Positions 15,580-23,350 of a DNA stretch of 37,161 nt are shown here, piece after piece (within the stretch, counting starts at the first letter, position 1; the number at the start of each line of letters is the position of its first letter). The notes beneath the pieces are model-generated. The model ran no database searches. It saw only the letters and a program-made list of their open reading frames with translations, and was not told the origin of the DNA. Origin of the DNA: Albibeggiatoa sp964388965 (lineage in GTDB: Bacteria > Pseudomonadota > Gammaproteobacteria > Beggiatoales > Beggiatoaceae). The position numbers were made by a program, and so were the translations under genes. The stretch covers positions 1 through 37,161 of the forward strand of contig CAYMCP010000029.1 in assembly GCA_964388965.1 (NCBI GenBank), read 5' to 3'.

Positions 15580-16539
15580 ATGTTTGAATACCACATTAGT
15601 TGGCGACCAAATAGTGATATAGCTTATTTACAAGCTCGTGCGCAATTATACCAAAAAATTCGCCAATTCTTTACTGATCGACATATTTTAGAGGTTGAAA
15701 CACCTATATTATCTCAATTCGCCGTACCAGAACCCAGTATCGAACCGTTGACAACGCAATTATACGGATATAAAACCTTTTATTTGCAAACTTCGCCAGA
15801 ATTGGCAATGAAGCGTTTATTAGCAGCAGGGAGCGGCGCGATTTTTCAAATTTGTAAAGTATTTAGAGATGATGAATTGGGACGTTGGCATAATCCAGAA
15901 TTCACTTTATTAGAGTGGTATCGTCCAAATTTTGATGCAGATGATTTAATTCAAGAAGTCAGCGATTTATTACAATTTATTTTGGATTGTCCAGATGCGA
16001 AAGTTGTTACTTATCAACAAGTTTTTGAAAATTATTTGTCTATTCATCCCTTAAAATGCGCATTATCTGAATTACAGCAATTAATTAAAAAATTTGCTAT
16101 AAAAAATGCCGAATCATTCGACCGTGATACTTGTTTGCAATTACTCATGGCGCATGAAATTGAACCGTGTTTAATAGCTGATTATCCTGTGGTAATTAAA
16201 GATTTTCCCGCTTCTCAAGCTGGATTAGCACGTAAAAAGTCAGAAAATTCACAATTTGCAGCAAGATTTGAATTTTATTTTAAAGGTGTTGAATTAGCGA
16301 ATGGTTTTCATGAATTAGTCGATCCGATTGAGCAACGTCAACGTTTTGAACAGGATTTAATTAAAAGGGCTAAAAATGGGCAAACTATTTTGCCAATTGA
16401 TGAGTATTTTTTAGCTGCTTTGGACGCAGGTTTACCCGATTGTGCCGGCGTGGCGTTGGGCGTGGATAGATTGTTAATGTTGTGGTTGAATGCGGATAAT
16501 ATTCAAGATGTGTTAAGTTTCTCTATTGAGCGTTGTTAA
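15580..16539 (+). CDS. epmA: Elongation factor P--(R)-beta-lysine ligase EpmA
   Basis: A LysRS-like class II ligase that attaches beta-lysine to EF-P (also called GenX, PoxA or YjeA), helping ribosomes through polyproline stretches. The 319 residues lack the anticodon-binding domain of lysyl-tRNA synthetase, as expected. Motifs visible are the EVETPILSQFAVPEP motif 1 region, motif 2 FRDDELGRWHNPEFTLLEWY (about residues 96-115), the ELANGFHELVDP segment and motif 3 CAGVALGVDRLLML. There is no good ribosome site before the ATG. efp and epmB are not in the window. Confidence 0.95.
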   Translation: MFEYHISWRPNSDIAYLQARAQLYQKIRQFFTDRHILEVETPILSQFAVPEPSIEPLTTQLYGYKTFYLQTSPELAMKRLLAAGSGAIFQICKVFRDDELGRWHNPEFTLLEWYRPNFDADDLIQEVSDLLQFILDCPDAKVVTYQQVFENYLSIHPLKCALSELQQLIKKFAIKNAESFDRDTCLQLLMAHEIEPCLIADYPVVIKDFPASQAGLARKKSENSQFAARFEFYFKGVELANGFHELVDPIEQRQRFEQDLIKRAKNGQTILPIDEYFLAALDAGLPDCAGVALGVDRLLMLWLNADNIQDVLSFSIERC

Positions 16540-16592
16540 AAAATTTGAGCGTTGTCAATCCAAACCTTGAATTCTTTTATGATCTTAATACT

Positions 16593-16620
16593 TTGTATTA
16601 ATTTAGAATCACAGTATAAT
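16593..16620 (+). promoter_or_regulatory. Promoter of the Roadblock-like gene
   Basis: TTGTAT (16593-16598), 16-base spacer, TATAAT (16615-16620). The predicted start near 16627 leaves a leader of about 26 bases with a GAGGA ribosome site before the ATG at 16653. Confidence 0.65.
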
Positions 16621-16652
16621 TTAACCTCTTTTTGCATGGACGAGGAATAACG

Positions 16653-17057
16653 ATGGATATTAATGAAATTTGTAGCGAAATAGTACGCACCGTAGATGCA
16701 GCACTAGGTTGTGCGGTTGTGGATTTAAATAGTGGTTTATTATTAGGTGTCTCGCACAACGTTCCCTACTTTACTCAATCTTATTTAGATGCTGTTGCGG
16801 CGGCGGCTGTCGATATGTTTCGTGGTCGGACGATTAGTGCGGTGGAAGATATGATTGCAAATATGCGTGGTAATTCAAAAGCTCATTTGGTGAAAGAAGT
16901 ACAAATGACAACTGAAAATACATTTCACTTTATGATGATCGTGCCAGAAAAACCAGATGCTTTGGTTGTTTTAGTGACGAGCCGAAAAGCTAATTTAGGT
17001 ATGGGCTGGGCTTCTTTGCGTCGAGTTGTACCGCAATTGACACCTTTGTGTCCTTGA
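16653..17057 (+). CDS. Small soluble protein, possible Roadblock/LC7-type fold
   Basis: The start is the ATG at 16653 (MDINEICSEIVRTVD), preceded by GAGGAATAACG, giving 134 residues. It is soluble, with no signal peptide. The pattern of an N-terminal helix, a strand containing GCAVVDLNSGLLLGV, a long central helix (YLDAVAAAAVDMFRG), and later strands ending in LVVLVTSRKANLGMGWASLR resembles Roadblock/LC7 or profilin-like modules, which often act as GTPase-associated or signalling subunits. That assignment is by shape only and is uncertain. It has its own promoter and is monocistronic: epmA ends 113 bp upstream and convergent prmC follows. Confidence 0.75.
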   Translation: MDINEICSEIVRTVDAALGCAVVDLNSGLLLGVSHNVPYFTQSYLDAVAAAAVDMFRGRTISAVEDMIANMRGNSKAHLVKEVQMTTENTFHFMMIVPEKPDALVVLVTSRKANLGMGWASLRRVVPQLTPLCP

Positions 17058-17062
17058 TTAAG

Positions 17063-17079
17063 CCTAGAGCTTTACTAGG
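17063..17079. terminator. Weak hairpin between convergent genes
   Basis: CCTAG, loop AGCTTTA, CTAGG lies six bases after the Roadblock-like gene stop. There is no T-run directly after it, so terminator function is only a possibility. Confidence 0.25.
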
Positions 17080-17121
17080 TGGGATGTGTGCTATTGATTA
17101 GAAATAACTTATTGAGCTGTG

Positions 17122-17964
17122 TCATTTTTTCATTCCTAAACTGACTCTTGCTAAACCTGATAAATCGTTGATAGTCTGCACATTTTGGTAGTTTTGCGCG
17201 AGTAATATTTGTTGTACTGCGATAGCTTGGTTATATCCGTGCTCAAATAATAAAATGCCGTTCATAAATAAAAAATTTTGGGAACATGCGCTGATTTGTT
17301 GAATATCATCTAATCCGTCCATCCCAGAAATTAAAGCTTGCAGCGGTTCAAATTGCACATCACCTTGTTTCAAATGTGGGTCATCACTAGCGATATAAGG
17401 CGGATTGGATACGATAAGATGTGCTTTTAGGCGGGGTAAATTCTGAAACCAGTGGCTGAGATAAAATTTAACATTCGTACATCGTAATTTCTCTGCATTA
17501 TATTTGGCGGTTGCTAGGGTTTTTGGATTGATGTCAACAGCAATAATTTTTGCGTGAGGACATTCTCGTGCCAAAGCTAAAGCAATTGCGCCGCTGCCTG
17601 TGCCCAAATCTAAAATAATCGGCTGTTCAATTTGTGGTAGGTGGTTTAGAGCCTGTTCAACAAGTAACTCTGTTTCTGGTCGTGGGATTAAAGTGCTTGT
17701 ATTGACGTGTAAATTAAGTGACCAAAATTCTTTATTTCCTACTAAATAGGCTATGGGTTGATGTTGACTACGTTTTTTTACCAGTTCCTGAAATTGTTGC
17801 CATTGTTGTTCACTAAGTTGTTTTTCTGACCAAGCGTAAAGTTGACTGCGAGAGATATTTAATACATGCGTTAGTAAAATTTCAGCATCTAAACGTGCAT
17901 TTTCTAGCCGTTGTAATTGTTGATTGGCATATTGCAGTGCTGCTTTTCGGGAAAGTGTGGACAT
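17122..17964 (-). CDS. prmC: Peptide chain release factor N5-glutamine methyltransferase
   Basis: PrmC (HemK) methylates the Gln of the GGQ motif in RF1 and RF2 using S-adenosylmethionine. The 280 residues match the family. The N-terminal helical domain ends near LIPRPETELLVEQAL (about residues 92-106); the Rossmann methyltransferase core has the SAM motif ILDLGTGSGAIALALA, AVDINPKTL and the substrate-binding NPPYIASDD, all conserved. It is not next to prfA here. Its start codon lies only 14 bases from the start of the divergent DnaJ-related gene. Confidence 0.96.
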   Translation of the reverse strand: MSTLSRKAALQYANQQLQRLENARLDAEILLTHVLNISRSQLYAWSEKQLSEQQWQQFQELVKKRSQHQPIAYLVGNKEFWSLNLHVNTSTLIPRPETELLVEQALNHLPQIEQPIILDLGTGSGAIALALARECPHAKIIAVDINPKTLATAKYNAEKLRCTNVKFYLSHWFQNLPRLKAHLIVSNPPYIASDDPHLKQGDVQFEPLQALISGMDGLDDIQQISACSQNFLFMNGILLFEHGYNQAIAVQQILLAQNYQNVQTINDLSGLARVSLGMKK

Positions 17965-17978
17965 GTAGGAATAAGCCT

Positions 17979-18557
17979 ATGACTGAAAATAATTTAACTG
18001 ACATTGTACTCAATATTTTACGTCAATATCCGCAAGGTTTAGGCGAATTTGAATTATTAAAAGCATTACAAGCCAAACAGATTCAGGGCTTTCCTGAAGT
18101 GAGTCTTACCGAAAATTATCCCCTATTTAAAATGCACTTCTTACTATTTCATACCTTGTACAAGCTGCGTCGGCGACTATGGCAGCAACGACAAGCCTGT
18201 CTGGAAATTTCTGCATTAAATATTCGATTATTACCCTACCATGCGGGGGAACGTGCTTTAATTGAGCATGACCCACTTGAAACTTATTATTTAGAGGTAA
18301 CGCATTTGTACACCACAACCGCACAAGATGTTGATAATTTAATTACAAATTTTTGGGTATTATTTCACGCAGGTGAACAAAAAACGGCGGCATTAGCGTT
18401 ATTGGGTTTACAAGAACCTGTTAATTATCAGCAAATTAGAAAACAATATAAGCGACTAGTCAGCCAATATCATCCCGATCACGGCGGGAATAAGGAAAAA
18501 TTACAGGCGATTAATGCCGCGATGGATGTTTTAGAAAAATGCTATAACTCAAATTAG
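17979..18557 (+). CDS. DnaJ-related protein with C-terminal J domain
   Basis: 192 residues from the ATG at 17979, which has TAGGA upstream; the longer frame from 17895 overlaps prmC and is rejected. The N-terminal part (LNILRQYPQGLGEFELLKAL, then the SLTENYPLFKMHFLLFHTLY region) matches the N-terminal region of the 'DnaJ-related' family. The short C-terminal J domain has KQYKRLVSQYHPDHGGNKEK with the essential HPD. A J domain recruits and stimulates an Hsp70 (DnaK), but the client is unknown. The zinc-binding and substrate domains of DnaJ itself are absent. Confidence 0.9.
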   Translation: MTENNLTDIVLNILRQYPQGLGEFELLKALQAKQIQGFPEVSLTENYPLFKMHFLLFHTLYKLRRRLWQQRQACLEISALNIRLLPYHAGERALIEHDPLETYYLEVTHLYTTTAQDVDNLITNFWVLFHAGEQKTAALALLGLQEPVNYQQIRKQYKRLVSQYHPDHGGNKEKLQAINAAMDVLEKCYNSN

Positions 18558-18584
18558 AGTAAAGTACAGGAATATAGAATTTAT

Positions 18585-18653
18585 GTAACTACCTAGTTCA
18601 ATTATGCCAATAAACGGCTATTTGTACCAGTATATGTGTGGCTAGGTAGTTAC
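18585..18653. repeat. 69-bp element with perfect 12-bp inverted ends
   Basis: GTAACTACCTAG at 18585-18596 and its exact reverse complement at 18642-18653, with 45 unrelated bases between. It lies between two convergent genes, so it could act as a bidirectional terminator. However, the same 12-mer, also preceded by AT, occurs alone at 4599-4610, which favours the ends of a small mobile element. Confidence 0.65.
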
Positions 18654-18701
18654 GGTATTTTTAAATTACCAGCTTTGTGTCAAGATTGAATTGACTATGC
18701 T

Positions 18702-19148
18702 CTATTGCTGTTCTGCTTTTTTACGTGCTCTTTCTGCCGCATCTGCTTTCGCTTTTTGCTCGACTTCTAGCATGTACAAAAAATTGATTTTAAAATCACG
18801 AGAAACCTCATCAATGGTCTGCATTTTACTTAATGCTGCCGTAACATCCATTGTCGCTACTGTTACCGACTGGAACTTAGTTGCATTTGCATACATATTA
18901 AATAAAAGCTGTTGATCCTCAATGCTGTGGTCGGGTACCAAAACTCTTTGCGCGACATCATGTAATGCTTCTGTATCAGATTTAGCAGCCGATTCGTAAA
19001 ATGCGGTTAATTTTGCATTGAACTCACTTGGCGACATAGCATCTACCAATATTCCAATTCTAGCAGCATCCTCATCCTCAATCGCTTGCGTACCAAAACT
19101 TAACATTGCACTCAATGCTAATACAAGTGGTAGTTTTTTACTCAACAT
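18702..19148 (-). CDS. Small exported protein of unknown function
   Basis: 148 residues from the ATG at 19148, with AAAGGG seven bases upstream. A clear signal peptide (KKLPLVLALSAMLSFGTQA) predicts export to the periplasm, with cleavage after TQA. The mature part is acidic and helical (EDEDAARIGILVDAMSPSEF), contains no cysteine, and ends in a highly charged tail (EVEQKAKADAAERARKKAEQQ region). I do not recognise the family. It lies downstream of another small secreted coiled-coil protein on the same strand, 185 bp away. Confidence 0.75.
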   Translation of the reverse strand: MLSKKLPLVLALSAMLSFGTQAIEDEDAARIGILVDAMSPSEFNAKLTAFYESAAKSDTEALHDVAQRVLVPDHSIEDQQLLFNMYANATKFQSVTVATMDVTAALSKMQTIDEVSRDFKINFLYMLEVEQKAKADAAERARKKAEQQ

Positions 19149-19284
19149 AAACAACCCTTTCGTTAGATGTTTAACATAGATTAATAATTATTGTTCAGTG
19201 ATAATTATATGCTAATATTCAAATATTTCTATATTATCTCAACATTTCAACTAAAAAAAACTGGAAGCAGAACTTTCATGCAGT

Positions 19285-19307
19285 ACCCCCAAATAGGATT
19301 TGGGAGT
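19285..19307. other. Hairpin between two small secreted-protein genes
   Basis: A ten-pair stem (ACCCCCAAAT, AGG loop, ATTTGGGAGT, one wobble pair) sits 27 bases past the end of the 19334-20011 gene. It lacks a T-run on either strand, so it may be an mRNA 3' stabiliser or rho-type end rather than a classic terminator. Confidence 0.4.
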
Positions 19308-19333
19308 AATTTAATAACCAGATAAAATTGATA

Positions 19334-20011
19334 TTATCTTGGCGATACAGGCTGTAATTCAGGGGAAGGTGCATATATTTTACAATCAGTGCGTCCCTGC
19401 GCCGTAATACGACGAAAACGTTTTAAAAATATATCAAACTTACGGTTTTCTTCTTGTTTTTCTTCATATTTTTCGATCAAGTTTTTTTCAAAATTGTCGA
19501 TATTCTTTTGCACACTTTCGATATTCATGTGCAAACGTTCGCGCTCTTTTTCAGTCACCGCCTGATTGTTATAACTTGAGTCTAAGTTACCTCGCATATC
19601 ATTCAGGTTTTTTTCCGAACGCGCAATTTGTGAACGAATAACCTCAATTGTTGCATCTAGGGTATCTAAGCGATTACGGCGTTCAATCTCAATACCATCC
19701 TCACTGTTAAACAAATTCAGTACTTCATCGTCCTTTTCGCGCTCTGCCAAACATTCGGCGTACTTGCGCTTACGCTCTTCACGCAAACGTGCTTCTTCAG
19801 CAATTTCCTCCGTCGTTTTTGCGCGCCCAATCTCATTGACAGCTACCCCTCTTTGGTTAAATTCTTGATAACCCTGCTGTGAATATTCAGGGGGAACGAC
19901 ATTACCACAATTTAAGATACCATCTTCATCCTCCCAGCATTTAAACGTAGCAGAAACAGAAAAACTACTGATTAATAAAACACATAAAAACGTAGTAGAT
20001 AAATGTCTCAT
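19334..20011 (-). CDS. Periplasmic coiled-coil protein, DUF4124-like N-terminus
   Basis: 225 residues with a signal peptide (RHLSTTFLCVLLISSFSVSA). The mature N-terminus TFKCWEDEDGILNCGNVVPP resembles DUF4124, a short beta module common at the start of gammaproteobacterial envelope proteins; it has two cysteines that could pair. The rest is a long charged coiled coil (about residues 65-200), followed by a Cys and a proline-rich tail. AAGGAGGT is a near-perfect ribosome site, suggesting good expression. Its role is unknown; the coil suggests a structural or scaffolding part in the periplasm. Confidence 0.8.
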   Translation of the reverse strand: MRHLSTTFLCVLLISSFSVSATFKCWEDEDGILNCGNVVPPEYSQQGYQEFNQRGVAVNEIGRAKTTEEIAEEARLREERKRKYAECLAEREKDDEVLNLFNSEDGIEIERRNRLDTLDATIEVIRSQIARSEKNLNDMRGNLDSSYNNQAVTEKERERLHMNIESVQKNIDNFEKNLIEKYEEKQEENRKFDIFLKRFRRITAQGRTDCKIYAPSPELQPVSPR

Positions 20012-20170
20012 TAAAGACCTCCTTAGTGTTGATGTTTATGGAGTCATCAATGTTAAAAACTAAATTTTATAATAGCATAATTCATCAGTCGATAGATGTC
20101 ATGATGATTATTAGTTATGATGTACACTTTATTTTGAATGATAAATTTCATCAATTAGCTTGGAGGAAAT

Positions 20171-21433
20171 ATGCCTAAAAATGCTTTTTATGCACAATCT
20201 GGTGGAGTCACTTCTGTAATTAATGCCTCAGCTTGTGGCGTAATTGAAACTGCACGCCACTATCCTGAACAAATCAATAAGGTATATGCGGGTCGTAATG
20301 GCATTATTGGGGCGTTGACTGAGGAATTGATCGATACCTCACAAGAACCAGCGCAAGCTATCGCTGCATTACGCCATACTCCATCTGGTGCATTTGGCTC
20401 TTGTCGTTATAAATTAAAAGGTTTAGAAGAAAATAAGGCGGAATATGAACGTTTAATTGAAGTATTCAAAGCGCATGACATTGGCTATTTCTTTTACAAT
20501 GGTGGTGGTGACTCACAAGATACGTCACACAAGGTATCACAAATTGGCGATGCGTTAGGTTATCACGTTACCTGCATTGGCGTACCAAAAACGGTAGATA
20601 ATGATTTACCTATTACAGACAATTGCCCTGGATTCGGTTCAGTAGCTAAATATGTTGCAGTCTCTATTCGTGAAGCGGCATTTGACGTAATATCTATGGC
20701 GAAAACCTCTACTAAAGTCTTTGTATTGGAAGTTATGGGGCGACACGCAGGTTGGATTGCAGCGGCAGGTGGTTTGGCGCGAGAACAGGAAAGCGATGCA
20801 CCACATATTATTTTATTTCCTGAACGTGCTTTCAATAAAGAAAAATTCTTAGCCAAAGTTGACGAATCGGTAAAAAAATTTGGCTATTGCTGCATTGTCG
20901 TTTCTGAGGGCGTGAAAGATGAAACCGGTAAATTTCTTGCCGATGCAGGTACACGCGATGCGTTTGGTCATGCGCAATTAGGTGGTTGTGCACCAGTGGT
21001 TGCTAATATGTGTAAGGAAGCATTAGGCTATAAATACCACTGGGCGGTAGCAGATTATTTACAACGTGCGGCGCGTCATATTGCTTCTAAAACGGATGTA
21101 GATCAGGCGTATGCAATGGGTAAAGCGGCTGTAGAATTAGCCATGCAAGGTAAAAATGCAGTGATGCCAACAATTGTGCGTATTTCAAATGATCCTTATC
21201 GTTGGGAAGTTGGTCATGCAAATTTAGCCGATGTGGCGAACGTTGAAAAGAAAATGCCTAATAATTTTATGACTGAAGATGGTTATGGTATTACTGGAGC
21301 ATGTCGTGAATATTTGCAACCCTTGATTATGGGTGAGGATTATCCACCGTACAAAAATGGTTTGCCCGATTATGTGGTACTTAAAAATGTGGCTGTACCA
21401 AAAAAATTAGCGACGGAATTTGAAGTAAAATAA
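20171..21433 (+). CDS. pfp: Pyrophosphate--fructose 6-phosphate 1-phosphotransferase
   Basis: PPi-dependent phosphofructokinase, a reversible enzyme interconverting fructose 6-phosphate and fructose 1,6-bisphosphate using pyrophosphate. 420 residues; the donor-site motif reads YNGGGDSQDTSHK rather than the GGDGS of ATP enzymes. The catalytic segment GVPKTVDNDLPITDN has the Lys typical of PPi forms, followed by TSTKVFVLEVMGRHAGWIAA. GGAGG lies before the ATG. This enzyme is characteristic of methanotrophs and several sulfur oxidisers, where it serves glycolysis, gluconeogenesis and Calvin-cycle links. Phosphodonor assignment rests on motif only. Confidence 0.92.
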   Translation: MPKNAFYAQSGGVTSVINASACGVIETARHYPEQINKVYAGRNGIIGALTEELIDTSQEPAQAIAALRHTPSGAFGSCRYKLKGLEENKAEYERLIEVFKAHDIGYFFYNGGGDSQDTSHKVSQIGDALGYHVTCIGVPKTVDNDLPITDNCPGFGSVAKYVAVSIREAAFDVISMAKTSTKVFVLEVMGRHAGWIAAAGGLAREQESDAPHIILFPERAFNKEKFLAKVDESVKKFGYCCIVVSEGVKDETGKFLADAGTRDAFGHAQLGGCAPVVANMCKEALGYKYHWAVADYLQRAARHIASKTDVDQAYAMGKAAVELAMQGKNAVMPTIVRISNDPYRWEVGHANLADVANVEKKMPNNFMTEDGYGITGACREYLQPLIMGEDYPPYKNGLPDYVVLKNVAVPKKLATEFEVK

Positions 21434-21441
21434 TACCCAAA

Positions 21442-21540
21442 CTCGTGACAACGCACTCCGCGTCTACTTAAATTTGACGCAGTGCGTAGAACGAGGGGAA
21501 TTCATCAAACTTATGACCGCAACAGGACGCACCTGCGTCC
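21442..21540. repeat. Intergenic stem-loop repeat (copy C) after pfp
   Basis: A long imperfect palindrome spans 21442-21495: CTCGT and ACGAG outer arms, then ACGCACTCCGCGTC paired with GACGCAGTGCGT. A second perfect hairpin, GGACGC-ACCT-GCGTCC, follows at 21525-21540. The GCGTC cores link it to the other intergenic hairpin repeats. It lies between convergent pfp and the fusion gene and may end both transcripts. Confidence 0.6.
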
Positions 21541-21551
21541 ACCTAAGGTAA

Positions 21552-22997
21552 TTACTCAAATTGACCGATGTGTATTTGATCAGCAGATAAGCCAACTTGT
21601 CCCAATAGATGTCGTGAATTCTTCGTTAAATCAGGCGAACCTGCAACATAAACTTGATAATTCTCAATATTAGGACATTCCGCTAATACCTTGTCTATGG
21701 TCACATCAACAATATTATTTTCAACTACTTGTTGGTAATAGTAAAAATTATCCAACGCATCCGACCAAGAACGACACAAATTACTTAAATAATGACCATT
21801 TTCGTATTGGGAACTCCAAAATAAGTGGAATGAAGCAATTTGATCAATTGAAATAGCGTGCTCAATCAAACTTTTAATAGGTGCAAACCCATCTTCATAG
21901 GCAATAAATATCGCTGGACGAGAATCCTCAGTATCTAGGATAAATTGACCCTCAGGACCTTCTAACGTAATCAATTGATGAATTTTTAATTGTTGGATTA
22001 ATTCAGCCACCGCATTTTGTTTATGAATGTGAAATTGCAAATTACGTCCATCACAAGGGCAACTCGCCAAAGGTAATTTAACCGTTTTTCCTTCCGCTAC
22101 ATTCAACTTCACATATTGTCCAGCCATAAAGCGCAACGTATTATTACGCGGTGTTTGCAAATGTAATAACACAACATCATCACTTAATAAATCGAGTTTT
22201 TTCACTCTCGTTTCGATTGATTGGATTGGAATCTCACTAACATCATGCGCCTCTGCTGCTTCTAAAACGAGATCAGTAATAGCAGTATGGCTACACATCA
22301 AAATATAACCCATATTCTGCTCTGTTTGACTTAACACATAATCATGATCGCGGATTTTCCACACCTCACCCGATACCAATCGCGCCTTACACGAACCACA
22401 ATTGCCACTCGTACAACCGTAATTTAACGTTAAACCAGCTTGTAATGCCGCTTCTAGCAAAGAGGAAGAACCTTCAACAAAAAAATCATGCCCACTAGGC
22501 AACATTTTAACGTATGCCACCATAATGCGTAAAAAAGTATCTTTAGCTAGTAATTGATTTTTCGGCGTAGTTTCGCAATGATAGGGTTGTGTTTGTTGCT
22601 CCACCCAATCAAATAATGTTTTCAAATCTGGATGCTGTTTAACCAACTCGGTTAATTTTTCACGTAATTGTTGATTAAAATCATGCTGATGTTGTAACTC
22701 ATTACGAGTACAAATTAATTGTTTAGCCAACTCAGTTAAGCGATTAGTCAACACTTCGGGCGACGGCAACGAGTCTGAATAATGTTTTCTAGGACGTGCT
22801 TCCGCTTTGATCTTTTGCACTTTTTCTAGCATAGTATTATCTTCAAGACTCGCGTTAGGATAAGCGAACAATAAATCTGTAACCTTAATTTTTCCTTCAA
22901 AGGTGGCGATCTCGCCATTACGAATTTTATGTTGTAAAGTACCGCGAGTTGTACCTACCAAACGCGCAGCACGAGAAACACTCAGTAATTGTGGCAT
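21552..22997 (-). CDS. HTH / 2Fe-2S ferredoxin / reductase-like fusion protein
   Basis: 481 residues with an unusual layout. Residues 1-50 (LSVSRAARLVGTTRGTLQHK) look like a small helix-turn-helix DNA-binding domain. Residues 60-140 are charged, partly coiled coil. Residues 160-245 are a plant-type 2Fe-2S ferredoxin with Cys195-x4-Cys200-x2-Cys203 and Cys235. Residues 260-350 resemble an FAD-binding reductase domain and 360-481 an NAD-binding domain. The usual FAD motif RxYS reads VKLPLAS (306-312) and the usual GGTG reads AYEDG (366-370) before FAPIKSLIEH. Enzymatic electron transfer is therefore doubtful, and a redox-sensing regulator is a reasonable inference. No partner oxygenase is adjacent. 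Ribosome site weak. Confidence 0.85.
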   Translation of the reverse strand: MPQLLSVSRAARLVGTTRGTLQHKIRNGEIATFEGKIKVTDLLFAYPNASLEDNTMLEKVQKIKAEARPRKHYSDSLPSPEVLTNRLTELAKQLICTRNELQHQHDFNQQLREKLTELVKQHPDLKTLFDWVEQQTQPYHCETTPKNQLLAKDTFLRIMVAYVKMLPSGHDFFVEGSSSLLEAALQAGLTLNYGCTSGNCGSCKARLVSGEVWKIRDHDYVLSQTEQNMGYILMCSHTAITDLVLEAAEAHDVSEIPIQSIETRVKKLDLLSDDVVLLHLQTPRNNTLRFMAGQYVKLNVAEGKTVKLPLASCPCDGRNLQFHIHKQNAVAELIQQLKIHQLITLEGPEGQFILDTEDSRPAIFIAYEDGFAPIKSLIEHAISIDQIASFHLFWSSQYENGHYLSNLCRSWSDALDNFYYYQQVVENNIVDVTIDKVLAECPNIENYQVYVAGSPDLTKNSRHLLGQVGLSADQIHIGQFE

Positions 22998-23029
22998 GGC
23001 TATTCTATTGTTGTTGTGGGCTCAAAATG

Positions 23030-23035
23030 ATTATA
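23030..23035 (-). promoter_or_regulatory. Candidate -10 box of the HTH/2Fe-2S fusion gene
   Basis: A perfect TATAAT on the minus strand, 33 bases before the start codon; the -35 region at 17-base spacing (ATGTTA) is weak, so an activator may be needed. Confidence 0.35.
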
Positions 23036-23210
23036 GCAATTATGAGTGTCCATAACATACCAAGTTTGATTGCAGTTCCAGCCTTTTCGTTTTAATATTC
23101 GCTTGGACAATTTTCTTATTCTCATTAGCAATATTTCAGACAGTTTTTTGGAGTATTTGATAAAATCAATGGATTTAGGAGGAGTGACGCAATTTTTCTC
23201 GTTTTTCTCG

Positions 23211-23253
23211 TTCCTACATGCCATGTGGGAATGCAGTCCAGATGCGCCGCGTC
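23211..23253. repeat. Intergenic double-hairpin repeat (copy D)
   Basis: First hairpin 23211-23231 (TTCCTACAT, GCC loop, ATGTGGGAA, one wobble), then TGCAG, then a second hairpin 23241-23253 (GATGC, GCC, GCGTC). The layout and the linker ATGCAG match the copy at 23949-23991. Confidence 0.7.
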
Positions 23254-23350
23254 ACGAGTCAACTGCGTAATTCCTAATTGAAATATTAAATTTTCACCAA
23301 AAGCTGCCCGAAGTATTGATTAGCACAATTTATTTTTTAGGAGAACGTTT

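Larger units (their letters stand above)
22998..23350. other. 353-bp intergenic region between the fusion gene and hupE
   Basis: No convincing gene. It contains a candidate minus-strand promoter next to the fusion gene, a hairpin repeat copy (23211-23253), and the hupE ribosome site TTAGGAGAACG. The middle part (23050-23190) is AT-rich with nothing recognisable. Confidence 0.6.

Noticed and set aside
17895..17978. N-terminal extension of the DnaJ-related gene
   Set aside because: It overlaps prmC in antisense, and the ATG at 17979 has a ribosome site and matches the family start.
22998..23270. Open frames at 23000-23224 (minus) and 23070-23270 (plus)
   Set aside because: Both overlap promoter and hairpin-repeat sequence, have no ribosome site and low-complexity or unlikely composition.
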